60,050 nucleotides of DNA. Source: 2-02-FULL-45-10 sp964478235 (GTDB lineage: Bacteria > Patescibacteriota > Patescibacteriia > Magasanikbacterales > GWA2-37-8). A program made the translations under genes and the position numbers. Positions within the stretch are counted from its first letter, which is position 1, and each line of letters begins with the position of its first letter. The stretch is from the NCBI GenBank assembly GCA_964478235.1, contig CAYZGX010000006.1, positions 1 to 60,050 of the forward strand, read 5' to 3'. The notes below the pieces were generated by a model. The model saw only the letters and a list, made by a program, of their open reading frames with translations. It searched no databases and was not told the origin of the DNA. Shown piece after piece: positions 41,570 through 51,171 of the stretch.

Positions 41570-44500
41570 ATGTCGAACGTATTAAAAGCTAGTAAAAAAG
41601 TACTCACCACTGGTGTAGTATTTAGTACCATGCTTTGGTCGGTTGGTGTTTCAGCATTGTTGCCAGTGGCAGCTGCTGCAGCTTCCTGCCCTACCTTCAA
41701 GTCTGGCGACATGCTCAAGGTAACTGGGAAACCAGCTATCTACGCTGTTGACTCCAACGGTAAAGTTCTCTATTTCCCAACAGGCGATGAATTCAAGAGT
41801 TGGACTTCAGACAACAAATATGGTGGTTACACCACTGTATCTCAGGAATGCTATGACTCCTTACCAGTGCCTTCAATGGCTCCATATGGCGTCACTTTCC
41901 GCCCAGGTACCTACGTTGTAAAGCGTGCATCTTCGGATCAGCTCTACGTCGTACAACCAGGCAACAAATTGGCTAAGATCACTGTAGAAGCTGCAAAAGC
42001 TCTCTATGGTTCTTCTTACAAAGTCATGACAACTGCTGATGTATTTTGGCCAAACTACTCCTCCGTTCGCGGAGCTGATGTAACTGAAGCTAAAGTTCAT
42101 CCAGGTATGCTCGTAAGTAACGGTGGCAAGAAATGGTACGTAAACTCCGACAGTAAGTTACAAGAAGTAACTGATGCTGGTTTTTCCGCTAACCGCTTCC
42201 AAAGTGCCTTTACTCGCGTAGCAAGTGATGCGATGATCGCTGGTCTCTCCTTCGGAGAAGTTATCTCCGGTGCAGTTTCCACTCTTTCTGACCGCACTCA
42301 AACTGGTGGTGGCTCTTCTGTCATCCCAGGCGCAACTGGCGGTAATTTGACCGTTAGTCTCGCAGGTAATAACCCAGCAGGCATGGTTCTTGCTTCCGGT
42401 TCTGCTTTCAACCAAGTGTTGAAACTTAACTTGTCCGCAGGTGCTAACGATGTTTCTGTTACTGGTTTGACCCTTCGTAAAGGTGGTTTCGTAGCAAACA
42501 CTGCAGTTAGTGGTGTTGATGTTATCGATTCCGCTGGCGTACGTCATGGTAACGTTGCTTCCTCTATCTCCACTGATAACGATGTAACCTTGCTTTTCGC
42601 AGGTGCTCCTATCTTGGTTAAAGCTGGTGCAACTGAAACTGTTACTATCCGTGTTAACTTGGGCTCTTCTGCTACAAGTGGCACAATCTCATTCAGTGTA
42701 GCTAGTGCTTCCGCTGTTGCCTCAAACGGCACTGTTGGTGGTTCTTTCCCAGTATCTGGTAACACTTTCTCTCTTGAAAGTGGTGCAAGTTCTATTGGTA
42801 CCGCTACTTTGAACATTGCTGCTATCAACGCTTCTGGGGCAACCTTGAACGTTGACGCAAACAACCAGCAAGAAATTGCTAAATTCAATATCGCTGCTGG
42901 TAGCAATGAAAACATCAAGCTCGGCAAACTCGTACTCTACAACAATGGTACAGCTTCCGACTCTGATGTAGCTGATGTACAACTCGTCGCTCAAAATGGT
43001 GACGTATTGGCAACAGCACAGCAAGTTAGTAAGACTGTCACTTTTGACTTGTCTGCTAACCCACACTTGATCGAAAAAGGTCAAACTAAGAGTGTAACTG
43101 TTCGCGCGAAAATCGTGAACGGCGCAGCTCGCACCATCCAATTCGTTATCTATAACGACTACGATGCAGTTTTGACTGGCGTAAACACAGGCACATCCCT
43201 CTTACCTTCCACAACAACTGGTGGTACAGGTGGTGCTAGTACCTCGTTCCCAGTTGGTAACAAGACCAGCTACAACTTGGCTACTATCGGCAGTGGTACT
43301 ATCTCCTTCAACAAGGATACAAGTTCCCCTTCCGCTGCTGTCGCTCCAAACACCAACAATGCAGTTTTGGCGAAATTCTTCGCTAAACCAAATGGTGAAA
43401 ACATGGAGCTCCGCAAGATCGGTCTCGGCTTCGTAACTGGTACTGTAGGCATGTTCTCCGGTTCCTTCACTGTGAAGGTTAACGGCTCAAGTGTTTACTC
43501 CGGTACAGCTACCGACATTGCTAACACAAGTACTTCAGCAACTTTGACAAGTATCACTTTGTCAACTTACCCAACTTTGACTGTAGGCGTAAACAACTAC
43601 ATCACTGTTGAAGCAAACATCAATTCCCAAGCTACTAACGGTTCTACAAGTACTGTTTCCTTGGACTTGACTGAAGTTAAACGTTTAGTTACCAACGACA
43701 TCACTGATCCATCGGTTTCTGTTTCTACAGCTAACCAGATCACTGTTCAGGCAGCTGCTTTGAAGGTTTCTAACCTTTCAACTCCTGTTGCACAGTCTGT
43801 TGTAGTAGGTACAAGCGGTGTTACCTTGGCTACTATCGAGCTCAGTCCTTCCGTTGTTTCTTCTGGTGAAGATGCACGCGTAAGTCGCATTGTGATCTCC
43901 GATACAGTCGCAGGTGGCGCAGCTGTTGGTGATATCTCCAACTTGAACCTCTACGATTCTAACGGTAACTTGATTACCACTTCTGCAAGTACAGCAACCA
44001 ACGCAGCATCCAACACCTTCACTTTCAGCAACCCATTGAACATCAGTAAGACTGGTTCAATCGTGTTGACTTTGAAAGGTGATGTAATTGCTAACGCTGG
44101 TAGTGGTACACATACTTTCGCTGTGAAAGATGCAGGCAACCACGTAACTGCAACCGGTAAAGATACAGGTAACTCTGTAACTCCTACTGGCTCTACAGCT
44201 GCTGGTCAAGCTTTGACCGTTGCTAACTCTGGTACTTTGACCTTGTCCTTGGTTTCCGGCACTAACGCCGCTCCTTCCAACGATCAGGTTGTATCTGTAG
44301 GTGCAACCAACCTCCCAGTATTTGCTTTCCGATTGACGGCTCAGAAGGAAGCTATCAAGCTTACTTCCCTCACTTTGATGGCTACTGGTACAATCAACAC
44401 TTTGAACGACCTCGTTAACATCAAGTTGTATCGCGATAACGAAACATCTCCATTTGCAACTGCAAATCAGATGAACAGTTACGCAGGTGGTCAATCGACC

Positions 44501-45265
44501 TCCACCTTCTTCACTTGGACAGCAACCGACAATTTGTTGGCCTCCCCAGTGCAGCCAGGTACTTCTGTAACGATCTACGTCAAAGCTGACATTGGTGCAG
44601 CTGGTCAAGCTTACCTTGGCGACTCCTTCCACTTCGGTATCCGCACTACATCTGATGTAGTTGCTAAGGGTGCTGCTAGTGGTCAGACCGCTACTGTAAG
44701 TGGCGTACCAAACGTAACAACCCTCACTTACATTGCTCCGTTCAGTGTATTGGCAACTTCCGATGCACCTACAGCGGGTAGTAGTGTAACTCAGGCTGTT
44801 TTGGCAGGCACACAATTGGCTCGTATCAAACTTACGAACAATGGTAGTGCTAAGGTAACCATCACAGGTGTTAAATTCACCGACAGTGGTTCCCACACCG
44901 GTTCTACAACAACTTACAAGTTGATGTACTCCGATCAAAACTCTAGTAACTACACACAAAACACAGCTTCTAGTACACATTCCAACTCCGTTGATTTCCG
45001 CAACTTGGGTACAATCGGTACAGGTTCAACCTTCACTATTGATGGTGGCTCCTACCGCTTTATCACTGTTGCTATCAACACGATTGGTTCGTCTGTAGCT
45101 GGTGATAGTTATCAGATGTCTGTCGCTTCTATTGGCGACATCACTTACACCGCTGCTGAATCTGACCTCGGTTATGATTCAGACAACAGTGGTGCTCTCT
45201 CTGGCAACACCGCTAGCCTCTATGCTGACGGTAAGCCAACAATGGGTACCTTGGTTAAACAATAA
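41570..45265 (+). CDS. S-layer-like surface protein (1231 aa)
   Basis: A signal peptide (residues 1-38, ending near AAAAAS) leads to three short repeats of a YxVxxxGKxxxF/I type (YAVDSNGKVLYF, YVVQPGNKLAKI, YVNSDSKLQEV) at about 56-210, perhaps a wall-binding module. The rest is Ser/Thr/Gly/Val-rich with repeating beta-sandwich-like units and almost no cysteine or charge clusters. A DxDxSG site (YDSDNSGALSG) near the end may bind calcium. There is no C-terminal membrane helix. Codon choice is narrower than in neighbours (TTG, GTA, TCC, AAC), as expected for very high expression. Family name is not certain. Confidence 0.75.
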   Translation: MSNVLKASKKVLTTGVVFSTMLWSVGVSALLPVAAAAASCPTFKSGDMLKVTGKPAIYAVDSNGKVLYFPTGDEFKSWTSDNKYGGYTTVSQECYDSLPVPSMAPYGVTFRPGTYVVKRASSDQLYVVQPGNKLAKITVEAAKALYGSSYKVMTTADVFWPNYSSVRGADVTEAKVHPGMLVSNGGKKWYVNSDSKLQEVTDAGFSANRFQSAFTRVASDAMIAGLSFGEVISGAVSTLSDRTQTGGGSSVIPGATGGNLTVSLAGNNPAGMVLASGSAFNQVLKLNLSAGANDVSVTGLTLRKGGFVANTAVSGVDVIDSAGVRHGNVASSISTDNDVTLLFAGAPILVKAGATETVTIRVNLGSSATSGTISFSVASASAVASNGTVGGSFPVSGNTFSLESGASSIGTATLNIAAINASGATLNVDANNQQEIAKFNIAAGSNENIKLGKLVLYNNGTASDSDVADVQLVAQNGDVLATAQQVSKTVTFDLSANPHLIEKGQTKSVTVRAKIVNGAARTIQFVIYNDYDAVLTGVNTGTSLLPSTTTGGTGGASTSFPVGNKTSYNLATIGSGTISFNKDTSSPSAAVAPNTNNAVLAKFFAKPNGENMELRKIGLGFVTGTVGMFSGSFTVKVNGSSVYSGTATDIANTSTSATLTSITLSTYPTLTVGVNNYITVEANINSQATNGSTSTVSLDLTEVKRLVTNDITDPSVSVSTANQITVQAAALKVSNLSTPVAQSVVVGTSGVTLATIELSPSVVSSGEDARVSRIVISDTVAGGAAVGDISNLNLYDSNGNLITTSASTATNAASNTFTFSNPLNISKTGSIVLTLKGDVIANAGSGTHTFAVKDAGNHVTATGKDTGNSVTPTGSTAAGQALTVANSGTLTLSLVSGTNAAPSNDQVVSVGATNLPVFAFRLTAQKEAIKLTSLTLMATGTINTLNDLVNIKLYRDNETSPFATANQMNSYAGGQSTSTFFTWTATDNLLASPVQPGTSVTIYVKADIGAAGQAYLGDSFHFGIRTTSDVVAKGAASGQTATVSGVPNVTTLTYIAPFSVLATSDAPTAGSSVTQAVLAGTQLARIKLTNNGSAKVTITGVKFTDSGSHTGSTTTYKLMYSDQNSSNYTQNTASSTHSNSVDFRNLGTIGTGSTFTIDGGSYRFITVAINTIGSSVAGDSYQMSVASIGDITYTAAESDLGYDSDNSGALSGNTASLYADGKPTMGTLVKQ

Positions 45266-45317
45266 GCTTGTTTAGCTCTCGTATTCAGAGACGTTTGTCA
45301 GTATCGTAAACTGGCAC

Positions 45318-45352
45318 AAAACACCCTCGGCTTCGGCCGGGGGTGTTTTTTT
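45318..45352 (+). terminator. Terminator of the S-layer gene
   Basis: AAACACCC (45318-45325) with GGGTGTTT (45341-45348), an inner GGC/GCC pair and a T run. Confidence 0.9.
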
Positions 45353-45359
45353 AGCTTCG

Positions 45360-45388
45360 TTGACAGAAAATAGCCTTGGTTATATACT
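45360..45388 (+). promoter_or_regulatory. Promoter of the polysaccharide cluster
   Basis: TTGACA (45360-45365), 17 bp and TATACT (45383-45388), near-consensus. It lies directly after the S-layer terminator and heads at least eight closely packed genes (45.4-54.8 kb). Confidence 0.88.
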
Positions 45389-45423
45389 CATAGCACACGT
45401 TTTACGCGTATTTTTTATTATAT

Positions 45424-47484
45424 ATGAAGCTATATATTGAGCGTTTTACCAAATGGTGTATCTATGCGACTTTCTTTGTCCCGCTCGTTGTTTTACCCTC
45501 TTCGTTCATCTTCCCATTTATCGTCCCTAAAATCGTTATTTTCAGATCGCTTGTTACCTTGATGCTTGGAGGCTATATTTTGCTTCTGGTGAGTAATTGG
45601 GAGACGTATCGCCCTCGTCGTAACCCGGCCACCATCGCTTTGTTCGCCTTCCTCTTGAGCTTCGCTGTCTCCACTTTTATTGGCACCGATCCGTACCACA
45701 GTTTTTGGGACAACCACGAGCGCATGCTTGGCCTCTTCACGGTGGCTCATTATGTTGCTTATTTCTTTGTAGCGAGTAATGTTTTTAAAAATTGGACCGA
45801 ATGGAAAACGGCTTTGCGTTGGTTTTTGGCTGCTGGCTCCATTGTAATGATTATTGGTGTATTCCAAGTTATTGATCCAAATTTTTTGTTAAATAGGGGA
45901 GATGTCCGGGTTTCGAGCACCCTTGGTAATTCTATCTATGTTGGTGGCTATGGCCTGTTCCTGTTGTTTGTGGCCACTTTGCTTTTTTTGAAAGAAACTA
46001 ATGTTGTTGTCCGAACAGCCTACGGTTTGGCTGGGGCGCTCGGTATTGCCGGTATTATTTTTAGTGGTGCGCGTGGTGCTTTCTTGGGGCTCGTAGCTGG
46101 GGTAGCGACAGTCATCGCTCTCTACGCCATTCTTCTCAAAGATAAACCCCGTATTCGACATATTGTTTGGGGGTTGGCTGGGGCCGCTCTTCTTCTTTCG
46201 GTTATTCTCTACACCAATCGCACCAGTAGTTTTGTACGGGCTGTTCCGGTATTAGATCGTGTCTTGTCAACGACCTGGTCAGGTTTTTCAGCTAGTCCTC
46301 GTTTCTTGGCCTGGCAGGTGGCAATTGAAAGCTGGAAAACATACCCGCTTTTTGGCTGGGGTCCAAACAATTTTTTCTATGCCTACAACCAAAATTTTAA
46401 TCCACGCGCTCTTGAATATGGTTATGGCGAAACCTGGTTTGATAACGCTCACAACATTATCCTAAATACCTTGGCTGTGCAGGGTATTGTCGGCCTCGGC
46501 GCGTATTTGGCCATCTATATTGCCGCCTGTCTATTGCTCCTCAAAGCGTTTCGTGAATCGCGGGTCAGTCGTGAGGTGTATATTATTGGAACGAGTTTTT
46601 TGGTAGCGCATTTGGTGCAAAATGTTACCGTGTTTGAAAATCCAACTTCTTACCTCTATTTCATGTTCTGGCTCGCTATGATTGTCTCGCTCGTAACTAG
46701 TCAAAAAGTTACTCCGGACATTAAAAGTGAAAGCGTGGATAGGCCGATTAAAACAGAGTTTTTGGCCGGTATCGGAGCTGTCGTTCTTCTATGTATCTTT
46801 ATTTTCAACATCAAACCAGCTCAGGCTAATATAAGCACTCTCAGGACTCTTCAGGCGCTTAGCCAAAATATGTTGGGCAATCTGCCGGTCCTTGAAAAAA
46901 CATTAAACGGCAACTCTCCGCACATTGATGATATTCGCAACGACCTAACGAGTTCAATCCTAGGCTTTGTTAGTAGCGCTGTCGGAAAAATTTCTCCAGA
47001 GCAAGCCTTTAAGATTTTAGACATTCTTGAACCGGCAATACTCAAAAACATTGAGCTCCACCCGCGCGATATTCGAGTGTATCTCACCATGAACCAGCTC
47101 CAGCAAATTCGTCTGGCCTTTAAACAAGATGTGCGCTACGTGATCGCTTCGGAATATTATTTAGAAAAAGCTTTAAGCAATTCGCCGCGTCGTCAGCAAA
47201 TCGTTTACAACTTAGCCACCGCCAAACTACAGCTTGGTAAGAATCAAGAGGCAATTGATATGCTCGAAAAAGTAGTGGAAGAAAAAGTGAAAGTTAGTGA
47301 ATCCTATTGGCGCCTCATGATTGCTTATCGTATCGCTGGGGAGTATAGCAAAGTGGACGAAGTGTATAAGCGCGCCTTGTCTCGCGGAATCATCTTCTTG
47401 CCAGACGAACAGGCGACAGTAGCCCAAGTGCTTGATTATAAAGAAGAAGCGGCCGCCAAAAAAGCCGCTGCAGCCAAAAAATAA
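45424..47484 (+). CDS. O-antigen ligase/polymerase-like membrane protein with TPR tail
   Basis: About twelve membrane helices occupy residues 1-460. The periplasmic loop between them holds FGWGPNNFFYAYN and DNAHNIILNTLAVQG, the Wzy_C (WaaL/Wzy) signature, and GARGAFLGLVAG is a typical helix motif. Residues from about 480 carry helical repeats, with a clear TPR unit NLATAKLQLGKNQEAIDML near 590. It would join or polymerise glycan chains on the outer face of the membrane; whether ligase or polymerase cannot be told. The Ala/Lys tail (EEAAAKKAAAAKK) looks low-complexity. First gene of the operon. Confidence 0.85.
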   Translation: MKLYIERFTKWCIYATFFVPLVVLPSSFIFPFIVPKIVIFRSLVTLMLGGYILLLVSNWETYRPRRNPATIALFAFLLSFAVSTFIGTDPYHSFWDNHERMLGLFTVAHYVAYFFVASNVFKNWTEWKTALRWFLAAGSIVMIIGVFQVIDPNFLLNRGDVRVSSTLGNSIYVGGYGLFLLFVATLLFLKETNVVVRTAYGLAGALGIAGIIFSGARGAFLGLVAGVATVIALYAILLKDKPRIRHIVWGLAGAALLLSVILYTNRTSSFVRAVPVLDRVLSTTWSGFSASPRFLAWQVAIESWKTYPLFGWGPNNFFYAYNQNFNPRALEYGYGETWFDNAHNIILNTLAVQGIVGLGAYLAIYIAACLLLLKAFRESRVSREVYIIGTSFLVAHLVQNVTVFENPTSYLYFMFWLAMIVSLVTSQKVTPDIKSESVDRPIKTEFLAGIGAVVLLCIFIFNIKPAQANISTLRTLQALSQNMLGNLPVLEKTLNGNSPHIDDIRNDLTSSILGFVSSAVGKISPEQAFKILDILEPAILKNIELHPRDIRVYLTMNQLQQIRLAFKQDVRYVIASEYYLEKALSNSPRRQQIVYNLATAKLQLGKNQEAIDMLEKVVEEKVKVSESYWRLMIAYRIAGEYSKVDEVYKRALSRGIIFLPDEQATVAQVLDYKEEAAAKKAAAAKK

Positions 47485-47497
47485 TATCTCTATTTCT

Positions 47498-48289
47498 ATG
47501 AAAACGATTATTTTGTGTGGGGGTACTGGTACCCGTATGAAGGAGGAGACAGAGTTCAAACCAAAGCCGTTGGTCTTGGTTGGTGGTAAGCCAATTTTAT
47601 GGCATATCATGAAGCTTTATTCTCATTTTGGTCATAATGAGTTTGTTTTGGCGCTTGGTTATCGTGGCGACATGATCAAACAGTACTTCCTCAACTGGCG
47701 CAGTTTGCTCAGCGATTTCACCCTCAATACCAAAACGCACGATTTGTCGTTTCACAATAATGAATGCGACGATTTTACTATCACCTTCGGTGAAACCGGT
47801 TTAGAAAGTTTGACCGGCGAACGTGTTCGTCGCCTCAAAAAATATATTGGCAACGATGAACATTTTATGGTGACCTATGGCGACGGTGTCGCTGATATTG
47901 ATATTAACGATTTGATTGAGTTTCATAAAAAACAAAACACCTTAGTCACTATCACCGGCGTGCGCCCATCACACCGCTTTGGTCTCTTGGATGTTGATCA
48001 TACCGAAAACAAAATCAAAGGGTTTTATCAGAAGCTTGTGACTGATGATAAAGACAAAATCTCAAGCGATTACATCAACGGCGGTTTTATGGTGATGAAG
48101 CGTGAAGTGTTGGATATGATTGAGCCTGGTTCAATGATTGAAAGTATCTTTGAGCCACTCGCTGCCAAACGCGAATTATCGGTCTACAAACATAAAGGTA
48201 CCTGGAAGTGTATGGATACCTTCAAAGAAGTCGAAGAAATGAACGAACACTGGCGAAAAAATCCGTTTTGGAAAATTTGGAAAGACTAA
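47498..48289 (+). CDS. rfbF: Glucose-1-phosphate cytidylyltransferase
   Basis: The enzyme makes CDP-glucose from glucose 1-phosphate and CTP, the entry step to CDP-3,6-dideoxyhexoses. The nucleotide-binding start MKTIILCGGTGTRMKEETEFKPKP (read in parts), the GGKPILWHIMKLYSHFG block and the catalytic YGDGVADIDI motif all match RfbF. The C-terminal WKCMDTFKEVEEMNEHW is also family-typical. Length 263 aa is normal. It starts 13 nt after the ligase gene and is followed 6 nt later by the dehydratase that uses its product. Confidence 0.95.
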   Translation: MKTIILCGGTGTRMKEETEFKPKPLVLVGGKPILWHIMKLYSHFGHNEFVLALGYRGDMIKQYFLNWRSLLSDFTLNTKTHDLSFHNNECDDFTITFGETGLESLTGERVRRLKKYIGNDEHFMVTYGDGVADIDINDLIEFHKKQNTLVTITGVRPSHRFGLLDVDHTENKIKGFYQKLVTDDKDKISSDYINGGFMVMKREVLDMIEPGSMIESIFEPLAAKRELSVYKHKGTWKCMDTFKEVEEMNEHWRKNPFWKIWKD

Positions 48290-48295
48290 TACCAT

Positions 48296-49255
48296 ATGAG
48301 TGTCCTTACTGGAAAAAATGTTTTAATCACTGGAGCAAGCGGGCTTGTCGGTTCGCATTTGGTGGAAGAGGTTTTGAAATTACAACCAGCCACTATTGTT
48401 GCCTTGTCGCGCAGTCGCGACCCTAAGTCGTACTTTGTACGCTCGGGATTAGAGAGTAAAGTGACGCTCGCTTATGGCGACCTCAAAGACAAAGAGCGTA
48501 TTTTTGATATTGTCACCAAATACGAAATCTCTCACATTTTTCATATCGCTGCTCAGCCAATTGTGGCGACAGCCTATATCAATCCCTACGAAACACTTTC
48601 GAGCAATATTATGGGCACTATTCACGTGCTCGAAGCGGCTCGTTTATCGCCAATGGTGAAAAGTGTCGTGGTTGCTTCGAGTGACAAAGCTTATGGCAAA
48701 GATTGTGTGCGAGCCGAAGAAGGCCACGAGCTTCGCGGTGATCATCCATATGACGTGTCCAAATCATGTACTGATCTTATAACTCAAACCTATGCCAAAA
48801 CCTACAATGTACCAGTAGCGATTAGTCGTTGCGGCAACATCTTTGGCCCGGGAGATATGAATTTCAACCGCATTGTCCCAGGGGCTCTCAAAGCGGCTAT
48901 TCAGGGTGAAACCTTGGCAATTCGCAGCAACGGCGAATTTGTTCGTGATTACGTCTATGTCAAAGATGTGGTCGCTGGCTACATTCTTTTGGCCGAAAAA
49001 ATGGATACCATTCGCGGCGAAGCTTTTAACTTTAGCACTGGTGGAAATTATTCAGTGATTAAATTGGTTGAAGCGATTGGCGCTGTTCTCGGAAAAAAGA
49101 TTCCCTACACAATTGTTAATAATCAAAAGAATGAAATTGTGGAGCAGAGTTTGAATTATGCCAAAGCAGTCGATAAGCTCGGTTGGAAATCGGCCACGTC
49201 ATTTGAACAAGCCATGCAAGAAACGTACGATTGGTATAAAAAGTATTTCGTCTAA
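48296..49255 (+). CDS. rfbG: CDP-glucose 4,6-dehydratase-like SDR enzyme
   Basis: An extended short-chain dehydrogenase that would convert CDP-glucose to CDP-4-keto-6-deoxyglucose. NAD-binding VLITGASGLVGSHLVEE is at residues 9-25, the active-site triad is in SSDKAYG with HPYDVSKSCTDLI (YxxxK), and HIAAQPIVATAYINPYETLSSN matches the RfbG loop. At 319 aa it is somewhat shorter than the roughly 355 aa of enteric RfbG, so a related dehydratase/epimerase is a second option. Its position right after rfbF makes the CDP-glucose role likely. Confidence 0.88.
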   Translation: MSVLTGKNVLITGASGLVGSHLVEEVLKLQPATIVALSRSRDPKSYFVRSGLESKVTLAYGDLKDKERIFDIVTKYEISHIFHIAAQPIVATAYINPYETLSSNIMGTIHVLEAARLSPMVKSVVVASSDKAYGKDCVRAEEGHELRGDHPYDVSKSCTDLITQTYAKTYNVPVAISRCGNIFGPGDMNFNRIVPGALKAAIQGETLAIRSNGEFVRDYVYVKDVVAGYILLAEKMDTIRGEAFNFSTGGNYSVIKLVEAIGAVLGKKIPYTIVNNQKNEIVEQSLNYAKAVDKLGWKSATSFEQAMQETYDWYKKYFV

Positions 49256-49272
49256 CTTTTTCAGTGTTCGGT

Positions 49273-50154
49273 ATGTCCAAAGTACACGTCGCGATTATTG
49301 GCACAGGCAATATCGGGAGCGACCTACTTCGTAAAGTGGAGCGCTCGCCCTTTTTGCGTTGCGGACTTTTTACCGGACGCAACCAAGATTCCGAAGGTAT
49401 TCGTCAGGCCAAGCGGATGGATGTGACTGTGTCATATGAATCAATTGAGGCAATTGAAAAAAATCCTGATTGCTGTGAAATCGTTTTTGACACCACCAGC
49501 GCCGAATCGCACAAGCGTCATGCTGAAATTCTCAAAAGACTTGGCAAGTTTACTATTGATTTGACGCCGTCGCGCATTGGCACCTTGTGCGTGCCAAGTA
49601 TCAACAGTGATGTTGTATTAACTTCGGACAATATTAACATGGTCACTTGTGGTGGGCAAAGCCTTATTCCAGTTGCCAAAGCGATTATGGAAACGCATCC
49701 GGACACCACCTATATTGAAGTAGTTGGAAGTATTGCCTCCAAATCAGCTGGCCCAGGGACACGCGCGAATGTCGAAGAATATATCACCACCACTTCTCGA
49801 GCCATTGAAGTTTTTTCTGGCGTGCCAAAAGCCAAAGCTATTTTGATTTTGAATCCAGCTGAACCGCCAATTTTGATGCACAACACGCTCTACGCCGATA
49901 TTCCGAATCCCGATCTCACCGCTCTCAGAAAAAAAATCGCTGAAACAGAAAAAATGATTCAAGCCTATGTTCCTGGTTATCGTGTTGCTGCCGGTCCGAT
50001 TATTGAAAAAGGTAAAGTGATGGTGATGATTGAAGTCGTGGGGCAAGGGGATTATCTCCCGACCTACGCTGGCAATTTAGATATTATCACCTGCGCTGCT
50101 GTTCGCGCTGCCGAAGAATACGCCATCAAAAAATTAGGAGCCATTGCTGTCTAA
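49273..50154 (+). CDS. mhpF: Acetaldehyde dehydrogenase (acylating)
   Basis: This NAD-dependent enzyme interconverts acetaldehyde and acetyl-CoA. The Rossmann motif VAIIGTGNIGSDL is at residues 5-17; the catalytic cysteine lies in NMVTCGGQSLIPV (about 124-136); TSRAIEVFSGVPKAKAIL is typical of the MhpF/DmpF family. It forms a channel with the next gene product, the aldolase, in aromatic degradation pathways, but no such pathway is here. Within this sugar cluster it more likely runs toward acetaldehyde for a carbon-branch donor; this is inference. ATG 49273 preferred over GTG 49264. Confidence 0.93.
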   Translation: MSKVHVAIIGTGNIGSDLLRKVERSPFLRCGLFTGRNQDSEGIRQAKRMDVTVSYESIEAIEKNPDCCEIVFDTTSAESHKRHAEILKRLGKFTIDLTPSRIGTLCVPSINSDVVLTSDNINMVTCGGQSLIPVAKAIMETHPDTTYIEVVGSIASKSAGPGTRANVEEYITTTSRAIEVFSGVPKAKAILILNPAEPPILMHNTLYADIPNPDLTALRKKIAETEKMIQAYVPGYRVAAGPIIEKGKVMVMIEVVGQGDYLPTYAGNLDIITCAAVRAAEEYAIKKLGAIAV

Positions 50155-50155
50155 T

Positions 50156-51166
50156 ATGTCCTCACCACTTATCTTTGATTCTACTTTGCGCGACGGCTCG
50201 CATGCTATCGCTCACCAGCTCACCGCCAAACAAGTCGGTGACTATTGTCGAATCATTGATTCCGCTGGTTTTTATACAGTTATTGTTGGCCATGGGAACG
50301 GCCTCGGAGCGTCGTCTATTCAAGTTGGTTTGTCCAAAACGCCTGACAGCGAGCTTTTGATTGCTGCCAAAAGTGAACTCAAAAAAACCAAGCTGGGCGC
50401 CTTTATTTTGCCAGGCTTTGGCACTATTAAGCACGATCTCGCTCCAGCTTTGGCTCTTGGGGTAGAGGTAGTCTGCGTGGGGGCGCACTGCACCGAAGCA
50501 GATGTCACCAAGCAATATATTGAATATGTTGTCGCTGAAGGCAAAGAAGCTTACGGTGTTCTTATGATGTATCACATGACCACCAAAGAGCGTTTATGCG
50601 ACGAAGCTCAAAAAATGATTGGCTATGGCGCTCGTGGAATTATTCTTATGGACTCCGCCGGCTCGTCAACGCCTGACACCGTCAAAACAACCATTGCCTA
50701 TTTGGTAGAAAATCTGTCAGTACCAGTTGGTTTTCATGCCCACAATAATTTGGGTATGGCTGTGGGCAACACCGTGGTAGCGCTAGAGTCTGGGGCTAGT
50801 ATTGTTGACGGTACAATCAAAGGTTTTGGGGCGGGAGCTGGTAATTGTCAGCTTGAAGCTTTAGCTGCACTTCTTAAAAAAATGAATCGTCCGGTAGGTG
50901 TAAATCTGTACGCCACTCTTGATGCGAGCGATTATGTCGCCGAGCATATTATGGCTAAACCACAAGATATTTCCTCGGTCAGTGTCACCAGCGGTGTTGC
51001 TGGAGTATTCTCTGGCTTTGCTTTGCCGGTAAAACGCGCCGCTGAAACATTCGGTGTTGATCCGCGAGATATTTTTATGGAACTTGGTCGTCGCCGAGTG
51101 GTTGGCGGTCAAGAAGATATGGTGGTGGAAGTGGCGATGGAATTATCTAAACATAAAAAAGCCTAA
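50156..51166 (+). CDS. mhpE: 4-hydroxy-2-oxovalerate aldolase
   Basis: A DRE-TIM aldolase that joins or splits pyruvate and acetaldehyde. The signature DSTLRDGSHAIAHQLT is at residues 7-22; the metal-binding GFHAHNNLGMAVGN is near 190-203; the C-terminal communication domain with GRRRVVGGQEDM follows. It starts one base after the mhpF stop, and the two are known to form a DmpF-DmpG complex that channels acetaldehyde. In this cluster the pair would give 4-hydroxy-2-oxopentanoate, a 2-keto acid that a TPP decarboxylase could use next; this step is a hypothesis. Confidence 0.93.
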   Translation: MSSPLIFDSTLRDGSHAIAHQLTAKQVGDYCRIIDSAGFYTVIVGHGNGLGASSIQVGLSKTPDSELLIAAKSELKKTKLGAFILPGFGTIKHDLAPALALGVEVVCVGAHCTEADVTKQYIEYVVAEGKEAYGVLMMYHMTTKERLCDEAQKMIGYGARGIILMDSAGSSTPDTVKTTIAYLVENLSVPVGFHAHNNLGMAVGNTVVALESGASIVDGTIKGFGAGAGNCQLEALAALLKKMNRPVGVNLYATLDASDYVAEHIMAKPQDISSVSVTSGVAGVFSGFALPVKRAAETFGVDPRDIFMELGRRRVVGGQEDMVVEVAMELSKHKKA

Positions 51167-51171
51167 CTACT

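Noticed and set aside
44057..44980. A 307-residue minus-strand frame inside the S-layer gene
   Set aside because: Its Ser/Thr/Cys-rich translation mirrors the biased codon use of the S-layer gene. No start signals are visible.
49273..51166. A degradative meta-cleavage pathway based on the mhpF-mhpE pair
   Set aside because: No ring-cleavage dioxygenase, hydrolase or hydratase lies nearby, and the pair is embedded with 1-5 nt gaps in a sugar cluster.
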